The position numbers and the translations under genes are program-made. DNA of 64,000 nucleotides from Pseudomonas abieticivorans (GTDB lineage: Bacteria; Pseudomonadota; Gammaproteobacteria; Pseudomonadales; Pseudomonadaceae): positions 5,883,501 to 5,947,500 of the forward strand of contig NZ_CP094975.1 in NCBI RefSeq assembly GCF_023509015.1. Direction: 5' to 3'. Each line of letters begins with the position of its first letter. The stretch's first letter is position 1. Shown here one piece after another: positions 33,091-43,018 of the stretch. The notes under the pieces were generated by a model. The model did no database searches. It was not told the origin of the DNA and saw nothing but the letters and a program-made list of their open reading frames with translations.

Positions 33091-34860
33091 TCAGTTGGGC
33101 TTGGAGGCCGCGAAGTAACCGCGCCAGCCACCGAACGGGCTGATGTTCACGGCCCCTTGCAGGCCATACGGCTCGCAAATGAACCCGGTTTCCCAACGCC
33201 CATCGGCCAGTTGTACTTTGCCCAAGCCCAGCGGTGCCGGGATACCGGTTAGAAAAGACCCCAGTTCACTGCTCGGCAACTCCCACACCTCGACCTCGAT
33301 GGCCACGCCGCCTTCGGCTACGCGCAGCATGCCGGGGCGCAGGGGCGGGCCGCCAGCCAGCGCGTAGAGCTGGTAATCGGGTGAGCTGTGGGTGGCCTCC
33401 AGTAGCCGCGCGCCGCGCTGTTGCAACTGCCCGTTCAGCGCCAGGCCGTCCAGGTGCGCACCGCACACTACTAACCTTGCGCGGTCATTGCGCGCAAGGC
33501 TGGCCGGCGCCGCTTGCCCGGTGAAGGCGTTGGCCAGGCTCAACAGGTACTGGTCGGTGAACGCGCGGCCGAACAGGGTCACCCCCCAGGGCAAACCATT
33601 GGCCATGAAACCGCTGGGCACCGCCACGGCGGCGTAATCGAGCAAGTTCATGAAGTTGGTGTAGTAGCCCAACTCCGAGTTGCGCAGCACCGGCGCTTGT
33701 TCAAGTTCGGCCAGGGTCACCGGGCGGCCGATGGTGGGGGTGATGACACAATCGAGCGAGCCGAGGGCCTGGTCACAGATCGCCTTGAGCGCCTGCAGCC
33801 GGTATTGCCCGCGGAATGTCTGCACGCCGCTGACGCCGGGGGCCTTGGTGAGTACGGCGCGGATCACTGGCAGCACGGCTTCGGGGTGCTGTTCCATCAG
33901 GGCCCCGGCGACGCTGTAGCGTTCGGCCACCCAAGGGCCTTCGTAAAGCAGGCGTGCGGCCTCCAAAAAGGGCGACAGGTCCAGTTCAACGGCTTGGCCG
34001 CCCATGGCGTTGAGCCTGTCGATCGCTTGGGCGAACAGCCCGGGGCCCTCGGTGCAGCCAAAAAACGCGAGGTCTTGGGGCCGTGGCACGCCAAAGCGAA
34101 ACGGGCGAGGTGCACCGAAGGCCGTCGCATCGTTCCAGGCCGGGTTGGTGCGGCTGTATTCATCCCGCGGGTCCAGGCCTGCGGTCAGGGCGAGCAACTG
34201 GCTGGCCTCGCGGGCGGTGGCGGTAAAGGTGGTGACGCAGTCCAGGGTGCGGCAAGCCGGCACCACGCCGGCCGTGGAGAGCAAACCCTTGGTGGCCTTC
34301 AGGCCCACCAGGTTGTTCAGCGCCGCCGGCACGCGGCCCGAGCCTGCGGTGTCGGTGCCCAGGGCGAAGCTGGCCACGCCCAGCGCCACGGCCAGGGATG
34401 AGCCTGCACTGGAGCCGCCCGAGGGGTACTCGGCGAGCACGCTGTTGCGGCAAGCGCCGTAGGGCGAGCGTGTGCCATTGAGGCCGGTGGCGAATTGGTC
34501 CAGGTTGGTCTTGCCCAGGGGGATCGCGCCCAAGGCGATCAGTTGTTCGACCAAGGTCGCCGAGCGTTCAGGCACGTGGGCGAACGCCGGGCAGGCTGCG
34601 GTGGTGGGAATGCCGGCCAGGTCGATGTTGTCCTTGATCGCGAACGGCACGCCGTACAGCGGCAGGCTATCAAGGTCGCGGCCTTCCAGGGCAAGCAGAT
34701 AGGGCTCCAGTTCGTCCAGGCTGAGCAGGTGGATGAACAGGTGGTAGTCGGGATTCAGGGCACTGGCCTTGGCCTGCACCTGGGTCAGTACTTCCCGTGG
34801 GCTGAGGGTGCCGGCACGGTAGGCGGCGCGCAGCGCATCCAGATTCAAATTCAGGTTCAT
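33091..34860 (-). CDS. atzF: Allophanate hydrolase
   Basis: 589 residues. Hydrolyses allophanate to two ammonia and two CO2 (last step). The amidase-signature triad is visible: Lys in VPFAIKDNIDLAG near residue 92, and the two Ser in GGSSAGSSLAVALG near 148 and 172 (TDTAGSGRVPAALNN). The C-terminal domain (about 460-589, with GGPPLRPGMLRVAEGG) is the allophanate hydrolase C domain. Its start overlaps the stop of the carboxylase by four bases (34857-34860). As part of the guanidine operon it completes the conversion to ammonia. Confidence 0.95.
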   Translation of the reverse strand: MNLNLNLDALRAAYRAGTLSPREVLTQVQAKASALNPDYHLFIHLLSLDELEPYLLALEGRDLDSLPLYGVPFAIKDNIDLAGIPTTAACPAFAHVPERSATLVEQLIALGAIPLGKTNLDQFATGLNGTRSPYGACRNSVLAEYPSGGSSAGSSLAVALGVASFALGTDTAGSGRVPAALNNLVGLKATKGLLSTAGVVPACRTLDCVTTFTATAREASQLLALTAGLDPRDEYSRTNPAWNDATAFGAPRPFRFGVPRPQDLAFFGCTEGPGLFAQAIDRLNAMGGQAVELDLSPFLEAARLLYEGPWVAERYSVAGALMEQHPEAVLPVIRAVLTKAPGVSGVQTFRGQYRLQALKAICDQALGSLDCVITPTIGRPVTLAELEQAPVLRNSELGYYTNFMNLLDYAAVAVPSGFMANGLPWGVTLFGRAFTDQYLLSLANAFTGQAAPASLARNDRARLVVCGAHLDGLALNGQLQQRGARLLEATHSSPDYQLYALAGGPPLRPGMLRVAEGGVAIEVEVWELPSSELGSFLTGIPAPLGLGKVQLADGRWETGFICEPYGLQGAVNISPFGGWRGYFAASKPN

Positions 34861-37800
34861 GCTGTAACTCCTTGATTCTCAGATTGTTCGCTGGCCAACA
34901 CCACGACCCGCTGGCCTGCGCCTACGGGCGAACCTGGCTGCACGTGGATGTGTCGAACCGTGCCGGCGAACGGGGCCAACACCGGGATTTCCATTTTCAT
35001 TGACTCCAGCACCACCAGCACCTCACCGGCAGCCACCCGGGCGCCGACTTCCACCTGGACCTGCCAGAGGTTACCGGCGATGGGGCTCTCCACGCCGTGT
35101 TCGTCGTCGGCCAACGGCGTGTCAGCTTGGGGCGGTGGCATGCCTTCGTCACTGTCGAAATGTGCTTGGCCACTGGCGATCCAGCGCGCCCGCTCTGCAC
35201 TGAAGGCAGCCTGTTGCTGGGCGCGAAAGGCGGCGATCCCGGCCGCTTCGCGATCCAGGAAGGCCTGGTAGTCCGCCAGGTTCAAATGACTTTGCTCAAT
35301 GCCCAGTTCAAAACGCCCCAATGGGAAATCACGGCGGATGCGCAGCAACTCGTCGGCACTGACCGGGTAAAAGCGAATCTGGTCGAAAAAGCGCAGTAGC
35401 CACGGCTTGCCCTCAAAGGCGGCGACGTCGCGGTAGCGGTTCCACATTTGCAGGGTGCGGCCGACGAACTGGTAGCCGCCAGGGCCCTCCATGCCATACA
35501 CGCACAGGTACGCGCCGCCGATGCCCACCGAGTTCTCGGCCGTCCAGGTGCGCGCCGGGTTGTACTTGGTGGTGACCAGCCGGTGGCGCGGGTCCAAGGG
35601 CGTTGCCACGGGCGCGCCCAGGTACACATCGCCCAGGCCCATGACCAGGTAGCTGGCGTCGAACACCGTACGTTGCACTTCATCAAGGTTGGGCAAGTCG
35701 TTGATACGGCGAATGAACTCCAGGTTGCTGGGGCACCAGGGCGCGTCCTTGCGCACGGTGGTCATGTATTTCTCGATGGCCAGTTGGCAGGCCGGGTCGT
35801 CCCACGACAGCGGTAGATGGACGATGCGCGAGGGCACTTGCAGGTCTTGCGCGGCGCACACTGCGCCCCATTCACCGGCGACGATGTCCAGCAGGTTGGC
35901 CAGTGGCAACTGCTCGGGTTGGTAATGCACCTGCAAGGAGCGGATGCCGGGCGTCAGGTCGATCACCCCAGGCAGGTTCAGGGCGTTAAGCGCCTGCATC
36001 AGGGCGTGGGCGCGGAAACGCAGTACCAGGTCCAGTTCCGGTGCGCCGATTTCCAGCAGCAGGTGGGTGTCGCCGGCGAGGCGGGCGACCAGGTGGGCGT
36101 TGCCTTCGCCGATTTGCATCACGACGGGGGATTGCAGGGTGACCGATTCGCGGATGCTGCTACACGGGGGTGGGGTCACCTGTAACGAACCTGGCGCCGC
36201 CAACGCGCGGGCCTGCCCAACGCTGACCGGGTAAAACTGCACCTTGTCACCGGCCTTCAACTGCCCCAACTGCCACAAATCCGCCTCGATCACCGTCACC
36301 GGGCACACGAAACCGCCCAGGCTTGGGCCGTCCGGGCCGAGGATCACCGGCATGTCGCCGGTAAAGTCCACGGCACCGATGGCGTAGGGGTTATCGTGAA
36401 TGTTAGAGGGGTGCAGCCCGGCTTCGCCGCCGTCGGCACGCACCCACTCAGGTTTTGGACCGATCAGTCGCACGCCGGTGCGGCTGGAGTTGAAGTGCAC
36501 CTGCCACTCGGTGGCGAAGAACGTTTGCATGTAGGCTTCGGTGAAGTACTCGGGGGCGCCGTGGGGGCCGTAAATCACCCGCACCTGGCGCACGGGCGTG
36601 AGCGTCAAGGGCTCATCCAGCCCTTGGCCGTGGCTTGTATCAGCCAGTTCCGGCACGTGCAGCACGTCACCGGCGCGCAGTGCCCGCCCGCAGTGGCCGC
36701 CGAACTGCCCCAGGGTAAAGGTGCTTTTGCTGCCCAGGTAGTCGGGCACCTGCAGCCCGCCGCGCACGCACAGGTAACTGCGAACGCCAGCGCCGGGTAC
36801 GCTGCCCAGTTGCAGGGTCGCGCCCGCCGGGATCAACAGCGCCTGGTTCATTGGCACCGGTTCGCCGTTCAACGTCAGGCCAATCACCGCGCCCGTGACG
36901 GCCACCACGGCTGCGGTGTTAAAGCGCAGCACTGGCCCGTTCAGGGTGATTTCCAGTGCCGCCGCGCCTTCGTCGTTGCCCAGCAAGCGGTTGCCTTGGC
37001 GCAACGATTGGCTGTCCATGGGCCCGGACGGTGGCACGCCCACGGCCCAGTAGCCGAGGCGGCCGGGGTAGTCCTGCACGCTGGTCTGGGTGCCGCCGCT
37101 GAGCACTTGCACGGTGTGTGCTTGATACACCAACTGTTCCAGGCAACGGGTCCAGGGCTGGCCGGTGGCGAAGGGCGCGTCCAGCAGGATCTGGCGCAGG
37201 TAGTCGCGGTTGGTTTCCACGCCGTACAACTGGCTGTCACCCAGGGCTTGATGCAGGCCGATGCGGGCCTGTTCGCGGGTGGGTGCCCAACGGATGAGCT
37301 TGGCGATCATCGGGTCGAAGTAAGGCGCGATCTCGCAGCCCGCTTCCACCCAGGTATCGATGCGCAGGTGCTTGCCGTCGGCCGCGGGAAAGTTCACCGC
37401 GGTCAACAGCCCCGGGCTGGGTTGGAAGTCGCGGCCCGGGTCTTCGGCGTATAGCCGCGCCTGGATGGCGTGGCCGCTGGGCGACAGGCGCAGCTCGCCC
37501 AGGGGCGGCAAGTCGCCGGCCGCCAACTGCACCATCCAGCGCACCAGGTCCACGCCCCACACCCGTTCGGTGACACCGTGCTCCACCTGCAGGCGGGTGT
37601 TCACTTCCAGGAAGTAGAAGCGCTGGTCTTCGCTGTCAAAGACGAACTCCACGGTGCCGGCGCTGCGGTAGTTTACCGCCTTGGCCAGTTTGATGGCCGC
37701 CGCGCACAGGGCTTCGGCCATGCCGTCGGGCAGGTTGGGCGCCGGCGTTTCTTCCAATACCTTCTGGTTGCGCCGTTGCACCGAGCAGTCACGCACGCCC

Positions 37801-38468
37801 AGGGCGATCACTTCGCCCTGGCCATCGCCGAACACCTGCACTTCCAGGTGGCGGGCGCGCTGGATGTACTTCTCGATAAACACCCCGGCGTCGCTGAAGT
37901 TGTTCTGGCCCAGGCGCTTGACCGCCTCGAACGACTCGCTCAGTTCCAGGGCGCTGCGGCACACGCGCATGCCGATGCCGCCACCGCCGGCGGTGCTTTT
38001 GAGCATCACCGGGTAGCCGACCTGCTCACCGGCGAGCAAGGCCGCTTGCAGGCTGTCGAGCAGTTCGGTGCCTTCCAGCAAGGGCACGCCGTGCTGCTTG
38101 GCCAGGGCGCGGGCGGTGTGCTTGAGGCCAAACACCCGCAGTTGCTCGGGCGTAGGGCCTACGAAAGCAATGCCAGCCGCCTCGCAGGCTTGGGCAAAGG
38201 CGGCATTTTCCGAGAGAAAGCCGTAGCCGGGGTGGATGGCCTTGGCGCCGGTCTGGCGGGCAATGGCGAGGATCTTGTCGACGGCCAGGTAGGTGCCGGC
38301 AGCCGCGCCTTCACCCAGGCTGTGGGCTTCGTCGGCTTCAAGAATGTGCCGGCTGGCGATGTCGGCTTCGGAATACACCGCGATGCCTTTCACCTCAAGG
38401 TCGCGCAGCGTACGCAGGATGCGGCAGGCAATGGCGCCGCGGTTGGCAATCAGCAGGGTGTCGAACAT
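34857..38468 (-). CDS. Guanidine carboxylase (annotated urea carboxylase), biotin-dependent
   Basis: 1203 residues. ATP- and biotin-dependent carboxylation of guanidine (or urea). Domains: biotin carboxylase about 1-450 (IANRGAIACRI at the start, MLKSTAGGGGIGMRVC, EVNTRLQVEH); KipA/AHS2-like carboxyltransferase from about 465 (GGTQTSVQDYPGRLGYW) and KipI/AHS1-like domain about 880-1040 (PLSWDDPACQLA, CPSNLEF); BCCP with the biotin Lys in VLESMKME near 1165. Start 38468 follows GGGGGG. A guanidine-I riboswitch, two DUF1989 genes and an ABC transporter upstream make guanidine the likely true substrate, as shown for homologues. Confidence 0.9.
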   Translation of the reverse strand: MFDTLLIANRGAIACRILRTLRDLEVKGIAVYSEADIASRHILEADEAHSLGEGAAAGTYLAVDKILAIARQTGAKAIHPGYGFLSENAAFAQACEAAGIAFVGPTPEQLRVFGLKHTARALAKQHGVPLLEGTELLDSLQAALLAGEQVGYPVMLKSTAGGGGIGMRVCRSALELSESFEAVKRLGQNNFSDAGVFIEKYIQRARHLEVQVFGDGQGEVIALGVRDCSVQRRNQKVLEETPAPNLPDGMAEALCAAAIKLAKAVNYRSAGTVEFVFDSEDQRFYFLEVNTRLQVEHGVTERVWGVDLVRWMVQLAAGDLPPLGELRLSPSGHAIQARLYAEDPGRDFQPSPGLLTAVNFPAADGKHLRIDTWVEAGCEIAPYFDPMIAKLIRWAPTREQARIGLHQALGDSQLYGVETNRDYLRQILLDAPFATGQPWTRCLEQLVYQAHTVQVLSGGTQTSVQDYPGRLGYWAVGVPPSGPMDSQSLRQGNRLLGNDEGAAALEITLNGPVLRFNTAAVVAVTGAVIGLTLNGEPVPMNQALLIPAGATLQLGSVPGAGVRSYLCVRGGLQVPDYLGSKSTFTLGQFGGHCGRALRAGDVLHVPELADTSHGQGLDEPLTLTPVRQVRVIYGPHGAPEYFTEAYMQTFFATEWQVHFNSSRTGVRLIGPKPEWVRADGGEAGLHPSNIHDNPYAIGAVDFTGDMPVILGPDGPSLGGFVCPVTVIEADLWQLGQLKAGDKVQFYPVSVGQARALAAPGSLQVTPPPCSSIRESVTLQSPVVMQIGEGNAHLVARLAGDTHLLLEIGAPELDLVLRFRAHALMQALNALNLPGVIDLTPGIRSLQVHYQPEQLPLANLLDIVAGEWGAVCAAQDLQVPSRIVHLPLSWDDPACQLAIEKYMTTVRKDAPWCPSNLEFIRRINDLPNLDEVQRTVFDASYLVMGLGDVYLGAPVATPLDPRHRLVTTKYNPARTWTAENSVGIGGAYLCVYGMEGPGGYQFVGRTLQMWNRYRDVAAFEGKPWLLRFFDQIRFYPVSADELLRIRRDFPLGRFELGIEQSHLNLADYQAFLDREAAGIAAFRAQQQAAFSAERARWIASGQAHFDSDEGMPPPQADTPLADDEHGVESPIAGNLWQVQVEVGARVAAGEVLVVLESMKMEIPVLAPFAGTVRHIHVQPGSPVGAGQRVVVLASEQSENQGVTA

Positions 38469-38569
38469 GGCATAACCCCCCAAGGCGCATCAAGTGAGCC
38501 TTGACCTGGGATGCGGGCCGTCCCGCAATGCTGGAAGTGCTTGAAGGTCGTCCTCCAAACACACCTCCG

Positions 38570-38657
38570 CGTAGGAACGGATTGATCCGCGCAGCAGGCG
38601 CCACGGTTTTTCAGCTAGACCGTGGCGATCTTTTCGCGGATCAATCCGCTCCTACAC
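38570..38657. repeat. GTAGGAACGGATTGATCCGCG palindromic element (copy 2, nested hairpins)
   Basis: Outer arms 38570-38591 and 38634-38657 match as reverse complements, variant of the element at 32563; an inner hairpin GCCACGGT (600-607) with ACCGTGGC (619-626) is nested within. Located between the DUF1989 gene and the carboxylase within the operon, so it may modulate the transcript, e.g. by stabilising upstream mRNA. Confidence 0.85.
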
Positions 38658-38739
38658 AGGGGGGCGGCGCATCATTTGAGGCATTGGCCCGAGCGTGATT
38701 GGCACAGGACGAACAGCCAGCGCCGGATGCGTTTGATGG

Positions 38740-39372
38740 TCAGTCCCATATCAGTAACTGCGCTGCGGTGGGGTTGTAGCCGTTGCACGGGTTGTTCAAC
38801 TGCGGGCAGTTGGAGATCAGCACGATCACGTCGACCTCGGCGCGCAGCTCCACGTACTTGCCCGGCGCCGAAATGCCGTCTTCGAAGGTCAGGCCGCCGT
38901 CGGCCGTCACCGGGACGTTCATGAAGAAGTTGATGTTGGGGCTGATGTCGCCCTTGCCCAGGCGCCCGTCGTGCACGCAGGCGCGCAGGTAGTTGTCGCG
39001 GCAGCTGTGCATGTGGCGTTTGTCCAAGGCGTAGCGCACGGTGTTGCTCTCTTGGGCGCAGGCCCCGCCCAGGGTGTCGTGGCGCCCGCAGGTGTCGGCA
39101 ACGATCGTCAGCAGCGGGTTGCCGAGGTTGGAATACAGCACGCTGCCGGCGCTCAGGTACACGCTGCCCTGGCGGCGCAGGGTGCGTTGCACGTCATAGC
39201 GCTCCTTGGGGTTGGCGGCGCTGTAGAACAACGTGTCCACCGCCTGGTTGCCTTCAAGGTCGAGGATGCGCACGGTCTGCCCGGCCTTGACCTCGGTCAG
39301 GAAGGGTTCGCCAGCGGCAATGGTGGCGCGGTACACCGCAGCCTCCGGGTGTTTTGCAGATGACAGTGACAT
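38740..39372 (-). CDS. DUF1989 protein, carboxyguanidine deiminase subunit (UAAP)
   Basis: 210 residues, 'urea carboxylase-associated protein' family. Conserved blocks: [19 protein letters not shown], then [38 protein letters not shown] (described as residues about 105-142, with a CGRHD and CAQE that can bind zinc). Homologous pairs form the CgiAB deiminase that removes ammonia from carboxyguanidine to give allophanate. A perfect GAGGAG ribosome site precedes the ATG at 39372. 10 bases downstream of its partner. Which gene is A or B is not assigned here. Confidence 0.88.
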   Translation of the reverse strand: MSLSSAKHPEAAVYRATIAAGEPFLTEVKAGQTVRILDLEGNQAVDTLFYSAANPKERYDVQRTLRRQGSVYLSAGSVLYSNLGNPLLTIVADTCGRHDTLGGACAQESNTVRYALDKRHMHSCRDNYLRACVHDGRLGKGDISPNINFFMNVPVTADGGLTFEDGISAPGKYVELRAEVDVIVLISNCPQLNNPCNGYNPTAAQLLIWD

Positions 39373-39382
39373 GGCAGCCTCC

Positions 39383-40108
39383 TCAGGCGAACAGGCGATC
39401 GGTGTTGATGAAGCCGCGCTGGTTTTCCGGGCGTGAGGTGCGGCAGTGCTCGGCGACCTCGGCGCTGGCATGCATCCAGGTAAGGTTCAGCGGTTGCGGT
39501 GCATAGCGGGGGTTGGGGTCCATGGGGTGTTGCAGGGCGGTGAGTACCACCAGGGTGTCCATCGGCGCGTAAAGCTCGATGTAATCGCCGGCCTTGGAAT
39601 GCCCCTCGATGAACTGGAAGCGCCCGTCGGCGTCCACGTCCACGCGGCTGAACAGGTTAAGCAGCATGGTCAGCTCGGCCAGGCCCAGGCCCCATTTGCC
39701 CAGTTCCACCAGCAGGTTGTCGACGCCGTTGCGGTAAAAGCCGTTGCGCAGCTCCTGGTAGCGGCCCTGGCCGTATTTGCCGGCCACTTCCTGTGCGCAC
39801 AGCACGCCACCGAAGCTGTCGCTCCAGCCCGTGGTGTCGGCGGTGATGGCCGCCAGTACCCGGCCCATGTCCGAGTACAAACAATGGCCAGCGGTGAGCT
39901 TGGCGGTGTGTTGGCACTTGAGGCTGTCGGGCAGGCTCAACCGTTCGGTTTTTTCCTGGGCATTGAGCAGCGTCAGGCTGACGTTGGCGCCGCCGTGCAG
40001 GTCGGTCAGGCGCAGCAGGTGGCCGCGCTTGAGCACAAAAGAGCGGTGGCCGCCGCCAGGCAAGGTTTCTTCGGCGAAGGCCGGGTAGGGCAAGGTCGTA
40101 TCGTTCAT
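39383..40108 (-). CDS. DUF1989 protein, second carboxyguanidine deiminase subunit (UAAP)
   Basis: 241 residues of the same family as the gene next downstream. Shared features: [40 protein letters not shown] near residue 105-123, then [15 protein letters not shown]. One conserved CAQE is retained while the paired CGRH is replaced by TGWS, suggesting that one subunit carries most of the metal site. Start 40108 follows AAGGA. Lies between the ATPase and the other DUF1989 gene, consistent with a heteromeric complex. Confidence 0.88.
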   Translation of the reverse strand: MNDTTLPYPAFAEETLPGGGHRSFVLKRGHLLRLTDLHGGANVSLTLLNAQEKTERLSLPDSLKCQHTAKLTAGHCLYSDMGRVLAAITADTTGWSDSFGGVLCAQEVAGKYGQGRYQELRNGFYRNGVDNLLVELGKWGLGLAELTMLLNLFSRVDVDADGRFQFIEGHSKAGDYIELYAPMDTLVVLTALQHPMDPNPRYAPQPLNLTWMHASAEVAEHCRTSRPENQRGFINTDRLFA

Positions 40109-40119
40109 GTGCGTGTCCT

Positions 40120-40908
40120 TCAAGCCAGTTGCAGGGTGCCCGCCAGCGCGGCCGGCAGGGCATCGATCGCGGCGCGGGCGGCGCGGCGGTCTGCGTTCAA
40201 GGGGATGTCGTAGGTGATGCGCGCGCCATAGGCGCCGGGGGCATGCGGGTCTTGGCGAACCTTGTCGAACACCAACAGGCGGGTGCCTAGGCTGAAGCCT
40301 TCGGCCAGGTCATGGGTGACCATGAACACGGTCAGTCGGGTTTCGCGCCACAGTTCCAGCAGCAACACGTGCATGTCTTTGCGGATGCCGGGGTCCAGCG
40401 CGCCGAACGGCTCGTCCAGCAGCAGCACCCGTGGCTTCATGATCAGCGCCTGGGCAATGGCCAGCCGTTGCTGCATGCCGCCGGACAACTGCGCCGGGTA
40501 TTTGCCCAACGCATGGCCCAGGCCGACCTTGTGCAGCAGCACGCTGGCCTGCTCGCGGGCCTCGCGCTTGGCCTGGCCCAACAAGCGGCCCAGCCAAGGG
40601 GCGCGCGGCAGTTCCAGGCCCAGGGCGACGTTGTCCAGTACGCTCAAGTGGGGGAACACCGAATAACGCTGGAACACCACGCCCCGCGTCGCGTCCGGTT
40701 CGCCCGCAAGCGGCTTGCCGTCGAGCAGGATCTGGCCACGGCTGGTGCGCTCCTGGCCCAGTAGCAAGCGCAGGAAGGTCGATTTGCCGCAGCCCGAGGC
40801 GCCAACCAGGGTGCAGAACTCACCCTCGGCCACGCTCAGGTTCAGGCGTTCAAGCACCACTTGGTCGCCATACTGCTGCCACACGTTGTTCACGCTGATA
40901 AAGCTCAT
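40120..40908 (-). CDS. ABC transporter ATPase of the guanidine operon
   Basis: 262 residues. Walker A GASGCGKS near residue 38-46, Q-loop VVFQRYSVFPHLS near 80, signature LSGGMQQRLAIAQAL near 138, Walker B LLLDEPFGALD near 165 and MVTHDLAEG. Start 40908 (MSFISVNNVWQQYG) with AGGAG seven bases upstream. Overlaps the permease stop by four bases, so translationally coupled. TauB/SsuB-like by sequence; guanidine or a related amidino compound is the inferred cargo. Confidence 0.93.
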   Translation of the reverse strand: MSFISVNNVWQQYGDQVVLERLNLSVAEGEFCTLVGASGCGKSTFLRLLLGQERTSRGQILLDGKPLAGEPDATRGVVFQRYSVFPHLSVLDNVALGLELPRAPWLGRLLGQAKREAREQASVLLHKVGLGHALGKYPAQLSGGMQQRLAIAQALIMKPRVLLLDEPFGALDPGIRKDMHVLLLELWRETRLTVFMVTHDLAEGFSLGTRLLVFDKVRQDPHAPGAYGARITYDIPLNADRRAARAAIDALPAALAGTLQLA

Positions 40909-41720
40909 GGCCGCGCTCCTTCGTACCAGGGGAAGGCGCGCCGGGTCAGGGCTTTCAGGCCCCAGTCCATCAACCAGGCGAGCAGGGTGATCCACACTAC
41001 GTAAGGCAAGATCACGTCCATGGCCAGGTAGCGACGTACCAAAAAGATCCGGTAGCCCAGGCCGTCGGTGGAGGCGATGGCTTCTGCCGCGATCAAGAAC
41101 AACCAGGCCGAACCCAGCATCAAGCGCAGCGAGATCAACAAGCGTGGCAGCAATTGCGGTAACACCACCCGCAGGATCACCGTCCAGGTCGAGGCGCCCA
41201 GGGTTTGCGCCTTGATCAGTAACTCCACCGGGATTTCCCGAGCGCGCTGTTCAAGGTCACGGGCCAGCGCCGGGGTGATGCCGATGACGATCAGCATGAC
41301 CTTGGACAACTCGCCCAGCCCGAACACGATGAACAGGATCGGCAGTATCGCCAGCGGCGGCACCATCGACAGCACCGTGAGCAAGGGCGACAGGCCGGCG
41401 CCAAACAGCGGCACTGTGCCGGCCAACACGCCCAGGCACAGGGCTGCCAGGGCGCTGATGCCCAAACCAATGGCCAGGCGTTGCAAGCTGGCGGCGCTGT
41501 CCACCAGCAGCAGGAAATCGCCGGTGCGGCTGTCGGCCACCAACGCCATGCGTTTTACCGCATCGCCCATCTGCACCGCGCTGGGCAGCAGTTTGTCGTT
41601 GGCGTTTTCGGCCAGGCGGCTGGCCGAGCCCAGGAAGTAGGCGGCCAGTATCAGCACGAACGGCAGCAACAACAGCATCAGGCGGCCGGCACGGTCGGGG
41701 TGACGATTGATCAGGCGCAT
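40905..41720 (-). CDS. ABC transporter permease of the guanidine operon
   Basis: 271 residues with about six membrane helices, and the EAA-like loop IKAQTLGASTWTVILRVVLPQLLPRLLISL (residues about 170-200). TauC/SsuC-type by sequence. Start at 41720 follows GGAG. The ATG of the ATPase overlaps its stop. Acts with the binding protein just upstream to import the substrate. Confidence 0.92.
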   Translation of the reverse strand: MRLINRHPDRAGRLMLLLLPFVLILAAYFLGSASRLAENANDKLLPSAVQMGDAVKRMALVADSRTGDFLLLVDSAASLQRLAIGLGISALAALCLGVLAGTVPLFGAGLSPLLTVLSMVPPLAILPILFIVFGLGELSKVMLIVIGITPALARDLEQRAREIPVELLIKAQTLGASTWTVILRVVLPQLLPRLLISLRLMLGSAWLFLIAAEAIASTDGLGYRIFLVRRYLAMDVILPYVVWITLLAWLMDWGLKALTRRAFPWYEGARP

Positions 41721-41736
41721 GGCCGTCTCCTGAGGG

Positions 41737-42804
41737 TTAGAGCTTGCCGTCGGCGGCCATTTGCACGTAGGTCGGGTCAAAGTGCAGTTTGAGGTTGCCC
41801 TTGTCGCCGCTGGTGATGCCTTTGGCGAAGGTCATGCCTACAGCGTTAGCGTCCTTGGCGCCTTCGCCCAGCAAGCCGTGGGCAAAGGAGAACTGCGCGA
41901 CCTTGTCCATGGTGGCGGGCAGTTTCGGGCTGGTGGCAAACGCCAGGGCTTGGGCCGGGGTGGCGAACAGTTTGGTGGTGTCCAGTTGCGCTTGGAAACC
42001 GGCCAGGTCAGTACCCGAGGCCTTGGCCATGTGTTCCAGGGCGGCGGTGCTGGCGGCGGTCTTGGCGTTCATCAAGGCCACCACTTCAAACCAGGCGCCG
42101 GTCAGCGCCTTGCCCAACGCTGGGTTGTCCTTGAGGGTCTGGCTGTTGACCACCATCATGTCCATGATCTCGCCGGGGATCTGGCTGGAATTGAACACTT
42201 CAGTCACGCCAGGCTTGGCCTTGATCTCTGAAAGCATCGGGTTCCAGGTGGTCACGGCCTGCACCTGGTCGGTGTTGAAGGCGGCAACGATGTCGGCGTC
42301 GGAAGTGTTCACCACCTTCAGGTCTTTTTCGCTCAGGTGGGCGTTTTCCAGGCCCCGGGCCAGCAGGTAGTGGGAGACGGAGAGTTCCACCAGGTTGACG
42401 TTCATGCCCTTGAGGTCGGCCAGGGTCTTGCCGGTGCCCTTGAGCACCACGCCGTCGTTGCCGTTGGAAAAGTCGCTGACGATCAGCGCGGTGCTGTCCA
42501 CGCCGCCGGCGGCGGGGATGGTCAGGGCGTCCATGTTGGTCATGGTGCAACCATCGAACTGGCCGGCGGTGTACTGGTTGATGGATTCGACGTAGTCGTT
42601 GAGCTGGGTGACGTCGATGCTGATGCCGTACTTCTTGGCCCACTTATCGACAATGCCCTGGGTGCCGGCGTATTCCCATGGCATCCAACCGGCGTAAATC
42701 GTCCAGCACACGTTGAAGTGATCTTTTTGCGCGGCCTGTGAACTGAGGCTCAGAAAGGCCGCGAAGGTGGCGGCCAGCAAGGCGGGGAGACGAACGTTGA
42801 GCAT
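41737..42804 (-). CDS. Periplasmic substrate-binding protein of the guanidine operon
   Basis: 355 residues. Signal peptide MLNVRLPALLAATFAAFLSLSSQA, mature from about residue 24 (AQKDHFNVCWTIYAGWMPWEYAG). NMT1/SsuA-like type 2 binding fold with a WTIYAGWMPWEY substrate-loop, ITxxNMDALTIPAAGGVDSTALIVSDFSNGNDG being conserved in ABC-type nitrogen-compound binders. First gene after the riboswitch, with GGAG upstream of ATG 42804. Presumed receptor for guanidine or a related compound. Confidence 0.92.
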   Translation of the reverse strand: MLNVRLPALLAATFAAFLSLSSQAAQKDHFNVCWTIYAGWMPWEYAGTQGIVDKWAKKYGISIDVTQLNDYVESINQYTAGQFDGCTMTNMDALTIPAAGGVDSTALIVSDFSNGNDGVVLKGTGKTLADLKGMNVNLVELSVSHYLLARGLENAHLSEKDLKVVNTSDADIVAAFNTDQVQAVTTWNPMLSEIKAKPGVTEVFNSSQIPGEIMDMMVVNSQTLKDNPALGKALTGAWFEVVALMNAKTAASTAALEHMAKASGTDLAGFQAQLDTTKLFATPAQALAFATSPKLPATMDKVAQFSFAHGLLGEGAKDANAVGMTFAKGITSGDKGNLKLHFDPTYVQMAADGKL

Positions 42805-42867
42805 GGGTGTTTCTCCAGTTGAACGTGAGATGGCCAGGAGCATCGCGGCACCGCGTGAACGGTGGCT

Positions 42868-42958
42868 GTCTCCCGGGCTTTTATCCCGCCGTGTAACCTC
42901 AACTGGAGGTCGCCAACTCTCGGACCAGCCACTCGCCTAAGCGAGCCGGAACCCTAGT
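42868..42958 (-). promoter_or_regulatory. Guanidine-I riboswitch (ykkC class)
   Basis: On the minus strand the 5' leader of the operon contains the hallmark ykkC elements in order: CTAGGGTTCCG (42948-42958), GGTCCGAGAG with flanking stem (about 42915-42930), and CGGGATAAAAGCCCGG (about 42872-42890), ending GGAGACA. These are the conserved P1/P2/P3 strands that bind guanidinium. It sits 60-150 bases upstream of the binding protein ATG; whether control is by termination or by ribosome access is not clear: no T-run is visible, suggesting translation or an unseen structure. Confidence 0.92.
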
Positions 42959-43018
42959 CAGCCATTTGCAAATTGTGGTGCGGCGAACCTGTGATGACTC
43001 CTGCACGTCGTGGAGGAA